Shown here piece by piece: positions 60,819-64,000 of a stretch of 64,000 bases of DNA; position 1 is the first letter of the stretch; each line of letters opens with the position of its first letter. Both the position numbers and the translations under genes were made by a program. The stretch is from Siphonodentalium dalli (taxonomy: Eukaryota; Mollusca; Scaphopoda; Gadilida; Siphonodentaliidae). The notes beneath the pieces are model-generated. The model made no database searches. It saw nothing but the letters and a program-made list of their open reading frames with translations, and had not been told where the DNA came from. The DNA is taken from the NCBI GenBank assembly GCA_032622095.1, contig CP136064.1:147006864-147070863 (forward strand), given 5' to 3'.

Positions 60819-61526
60819 TATATACATTTAGCGAAAAAGCCGCTTTTGTAAATATATTTAAATCGAAAAGTGTATCGTGACAAGATCAGCCCAAAATACC
60901 CAATAGCACCCTTGGCAAAAGTTAATAGGAACAATTTCTCTTCATGTTGAAACCCGATGATGTATTAAGTCAATCCTGCGCGAGTCAAAATGCGCCCAAA
61001 GCATTACGCGTTCGTCTTTCCAAACCTAATGACGTATCGATGGTGTTATTAGCTTGGTGTTATGATGCGTTACGCATTCACCGAGAAATAACTGCAACTA
61101 GCCACGTGGGCGCCGACCAATCAGAATGCTGGATTTAGTGATGACAACACTTAGTGTGTAAATATAATACTATGAATTAGAAATAGGGACTATATGATGT
61201 TTACCAGAAGCAATCCACTAGAACCCGCACGCATAATACTGTTACGATTGTGCTCAATCGCCATCTAAACGTTCTCACAACTAATAGTTGCTGCAATAAA
61301 ATATCAGGGCACATTTTGTGCATGATATGTTCTTGCAGATATTTATTGAAGCTTCATGAGAACATGCCATTAACGTACATTACTGTTGGATTTAATGCAA
61401 ACAGGAGAAGAAAAGAGAGTTAGTTGTTTATAAATACAACATATCCGCGATGCAATTGATATACGGAAATTCTTTATAATAACTGAGATTTATTTGTGTA
61501 AACACTATACCCAATATGTATTACAG
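60819..61526. other. Presumed intron or 5' flank of the LPMO exon
   Basis: No recognisable upstream LPMO exon here. A 64-codon frame at 60944-61138 has no known motif. The stretch ends in tattacag, a plausible 3' splice site for the exon at 61527. Confidence 0.4.
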
Positions 61527-61948
61527 GAAACAGTTATGGTTGTGACAGTAATGGAAAATGCTGTTTAGGTTGCGGCAGACAAGAAATGTTCATCAACTGC
61601 GCAGATATTGCTGTAACCGGGGGAGTTACACAGTCACCAACGTCAGGACATACAACACCAGTACTACCACCCCCAACACCAGCTCCAAACATATCCACCC
61701 CTTCGACGTGTCAGTGTTATGGAAAGGGCTACAGGTCGGGAAGTTTAGATTATTGGTGCAGGGAAAACTGCAAACGTGGATTTTGTCCCGAGTCTGTCTG
61801 CTGGTGTCATTGCGTTGTCACACCCAGCCCCCCTCAGATATGTAGAGCTTCAGATTCGTACAAACTCGTGGCGGGAATGGACAACTGGTGTCTGTATTAC
61901 TGTGAAAAATATATTTCTTGTCCCAATGAACGATGTGCTTGTAACTGA
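61527..61948 (+). CDS. Terminal exon of an AA15-type lytic polysaccharide monooxygenase with two Cys modules
   Basis: A frame open from an AG acceptor at 61525-61526 to a TGA at 61946-61948, phase 1. It begins GNSYG, then GCGRQEMFINCADIAV, matching the end of the AA15 catalytic domain (GNSWG...GCG.QE.F..C(A/S)DI). A Thr/Pro-rich linker (TTPVLPPPTPAPN) follows, then two related modules: C.CYGKGY...DYWCRENC...FCPESVCWC, and C....YK...MDNWCLYYC...SCPNERCAC. The pattern WC-x3-C-x4/5-CP-x3-C-x-C is known to me from molluscan chitin-active AA15 proteins. The protein would be a secreted copper enzyme cleaving chitin or cellulose oxidatively. The copper His brace lies in upstream exons not found here, so activity cannot be judged. 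In-frame ATGs (such as 61586) are internal, not starts. Confidence 0.8.
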
Positions 61949-62394
61949 AAAAAACTGGCGTTCGTCTTAAAATGGACAGAAGTCCTCAATTCGCATCGGT
62001 AAATATACAAAAATTAAAACAAAAATTTAAAACCATCATAATTTAGAAGAACTTGGAAACATATATAGACTTTGCTCTTATTTTTATTATATATAACAAT
62101 CCAATTGTGCGATCCACGTGTTGAAACTTTACTGTTACAGTGCCAGTTATGTAATCAAGTAAAAGTCTATTTATTTTTCAATTGCTCTTCTTGGTGATGA
62201 TAGTTTGACCAACTTTAATGATTTTTCACATTTACCCACAGCGAAGGACTTATGTCCCTTTAATGGGTATGCTCAATGAATGACGGGATGAACTGTCTCT
62301 AACGGATACTATAATGTGAATCAGTTTCGTAATGGATACTTGACTGTAATGTGGAATCAGTTTGCGAACGTCACGCATATATATGTAACTTTTG

Positions 62395-62400
62395 AATAAA
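62395..62400 (+). terminator. Candidate polyadenylation signal AATAAA
   Basis: The AATAAA I noted about 450 nt after the LPMO stop codon, giving a plausible 3' UTR length. Confidence 0.35.
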
Positions 62401-62593
62401 ATCGTTTGAAAAGGTACTGTTCTATTTATAGCAGAATCATGGTATCCACCTCTATAATTTATAAATGCACACACAACATCATGACATAAGTCAATATTCA
62501 ACCTTGTAACTTATCTCCACGTTTGTCATGTTTCAGGGATAAAACTAGCTCGATATCCAGTTCCTAATCGATATGTTTCTAGTATTGTTCCTA

Positions 62594-62632
62594 GGAGTTA
62601 CACAGGCACCAACGTCAGGACCAACAATAATA
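62594..62632 (+). pseudogene. Relic duplicate of the LPMO linker segment
   Basis: ggagttacacaggcaccaac then gtcaggaccaacaa repeats, with few changes, the exon sequence at 61622-61660 (GVTQSPTSG becomes GVTQAPTSG), then runs into a stop. Only this short part is recognisable. Confidence 0.65.
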
Positions 62633-62696
62633 TGAAGAGTAACACCTGTTAAGACCTATTTTATGTATTTAAATAGGTCTTAAATATAAAATGTAG

Positions 62697-62837
62697 AATA
62701 CACCCATAGTAGCCGAGAATAACAAATTTTCACCATGAGTGGTATTGTGGTTTTAACCACGAGCCTTTGGCGAGTGGTTAAAACCACAATTCCACGAGTG
62801 GTGAAATTATTTTATTCTCGGCTACTATGGGTGTATT
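62697..62837. repeat. 141-bp palindromic element
   Basis: aatacacccatagtagccga at the left is mirrored by tcggctactatgggtgtatt at the right. The arms continue inward through ttcaccatgagtgg / ccacgagtggtgaa and gtggttttaaccac / gtggttaaaaccac, with a small loop. A smaller palindrome (aagacctatttt ... aaataggtctt) lies just upstream at 62651-62681. MITE-like; no coding. Confidence 0.82.
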
Positions 62838-63680
62838 TTGTTTATACCATAATTATTATTCTTCGGTCGCTTCGTAAATGTATTGCTACTCTGTTGACCA
62901 GTGACTGTTAACATGTATGTGCACCGAGTGACCCAAATATGTTAAGCTATCATGCATGTGGGTCACGCGTAGTAATACATATTTCTAGGAAATTCGGTGA
63001 TCCGCCACTTTCTTGGGTATCAGTCAGCTGATGTGAACACACATTCAGATTTCCCACATTGCAGATACCATTAACAATCTATACGTTGTTGTCAAAATGT
63101 AAGCCGTCGTTCGCTTTAAACACGGAAAGGCAGACGAACACGTGCGTTTGTTTTGTTTACATTTTCAACAGCTATCGCCGACCTGTATAAAACGTGTACT
63201 TTGTCGGTGCATGCACCTAGAATAAACATCTTTAAATTAACTTTAATGTGTCATTTTTTGACAAGTAAACCCAGTAAATAGAATTGGATAGTATATATCT
63301 CTGTGTTTAGACCACTTATCGCATTTCAGTGTGTTTTGAGTCGGAAAAATTGTGTATTTACTTCGCGAAGCGGGCGTGACGAAAAATTGGGCTAAATTTC
63401 GACAGCGAGGTCACCAGAGGTCAAATGACGGGTCGTTCTATTGTGGGTATAAACTTTTAACACATAAAGTGCCGTTGAAACATTTACACAACAGTATAAA
63501 TTTATACCAATAGTAGGAATCGGTATACCCACAGTAGGGTGTAAAGATGAAATTTACAAAACAGATGACAAGTCAATTCTCGAGGCATGATCAACTGCGA
63601 GGGTATATCATTCCTTGCTTGTACTTTCGTGGTGTTATTGACTCTGACGTCATATATGTTATTTTACCCGGGAGCACTAT
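62838..63680. other. Non-coding stretch
   Basis: No ORF or strong repeat. Short inverted words gagtgaccca and tgggtcacgc occur near 62928 and 62959. Confidence 0.4.
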
Positions 63681-63686
63681 TTTACA

Positions 63687-64000
63687 GGTCCCGTTGCCCT
63701 CGGATGTCTTAAAAGGGCAGTAAGAATTATAATACATATATTTTGACTAGAGGCGGCCAAACGGCTGGACCATCGGAGCTGACAATTTGTAAATGTCGGT
63801 AATTTGACTCACGTAATCTTATTATATAGGTCCCGATGATATCAGATGTCTTAAAAGGGCAACAGTAGTTAATTTAACTAAATAACTAATTATATACCTA
63901 AAATTGTTGCAATCTGGAAGGTGAAAATTGAAACACTGGAAAAAATTATCCCGTTGGGTATTATGGGGTTGTTTCCGTTGATCTCAGACGCCTTAAAGGG
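63687..64000. repeat. Degenerate ~141-146-bp repeat, at least three starts
   Basis: aggtcccg.tg...tcagatgtcttaaaagggca-type strings occur at 63687, 63828 and about 63974 (the last cut by the window edge). The sequence between is more variable. Confidence 0.6.

Noticed and set aside
46239-61948. Joining the signal-peptide exon to the LPMO exon as one gene
   Set aside because: Phases are compatible, but no catalytic-domain exons are seen between them and the mature N-terminus would not obviously start with the His required in LPMOs.
63061-63240. Search for a coding exon near the right edge
   Set aside because: No open frame with splice sites or motif; left unannotated.

Overview
This is a eukaryotic (metazoan) window in which transposable elements and tandem repeats take up most of the 64 kb. 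I see no operons, CRISPR arrays or bacterial genes. The best clue to the organism is a terminal exon at 61.5-61.9 kb. It matches the end of an AA15-type copper LPMO domain followed by two WC...C...CP...C.C cysteine modules, a layout I associate with molluscs and other lophotrochozoans. The LINE types and the many rolling-circle elements fit that. A mollusc is my best guess, not a proven assignment.

Layout. 0-1.3 kb: the 3' half of a frameshifted LINE reverse transcriptase. 1.49-30.9 kb: a head-to-tail array of about 22 non-autonomous elements. Read on the minus strand they have Helitron hallmarks: a TCTATACTA-like 5' end, a GC hairpin about 9 nt before a CTAG 3' end, and A|T flanks. The array is broken by a 4.3-kb insertion (14.17-18.46 kb, carrying an inverted-repeat element), by a 1276-bp foldback element with a 5-bp target duplication (25.47-26.75 kb), and by one complete plus-strand Helitron that landed in a TA microsatellite (28.30-29.04 kb). 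31.5-41 kb: two nested, decayed minus-strand LINEs. LINE A (CR1/L2-like) occupies 31.6-34.8 kb. LINE B occupies 34.9-39.1 kb, with possible ORF1 remnants to about 40.8 kb, and is split by a 2.1-kb inverted-repeat element. 41.7-43.7 kb: two 21-bp minisatellites in inverted orientation with shared flanks. 44.6-45.8 kb: a complete 452-bp Helitron and a tRNA-like Pol III unit. 46.1-46.3 kb: a TATA box followed by a candidate signal-peptide first exon. 47.0-56.5 kb: a tandem array of a 1732-bp unit, about 5.5 copies. 56.7-61.5 kb: degenerate minisatellites, a solo element arm and a perfect hairpin. 61.5-61.95 kb: the LPMO exon. 62-64 kb: a relic duplicate of that exon, another hairpin and a short degenerate repeat.

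Few host genes are visible. The LPMO terminal exon is the only host coding sequence I am confident about. The upstream signal-peptide exon could belong to the same or another gene. The most notable thing in the window is the Helitron array. Its junction sequences suggest that new copies repeatedly inserted into the 5' terminus of resident copies (TCTA^TACTA), which would give a self-building array. No Rep/helicase ORF is present, so mobilisation would have to come from elsewhere in the genome.
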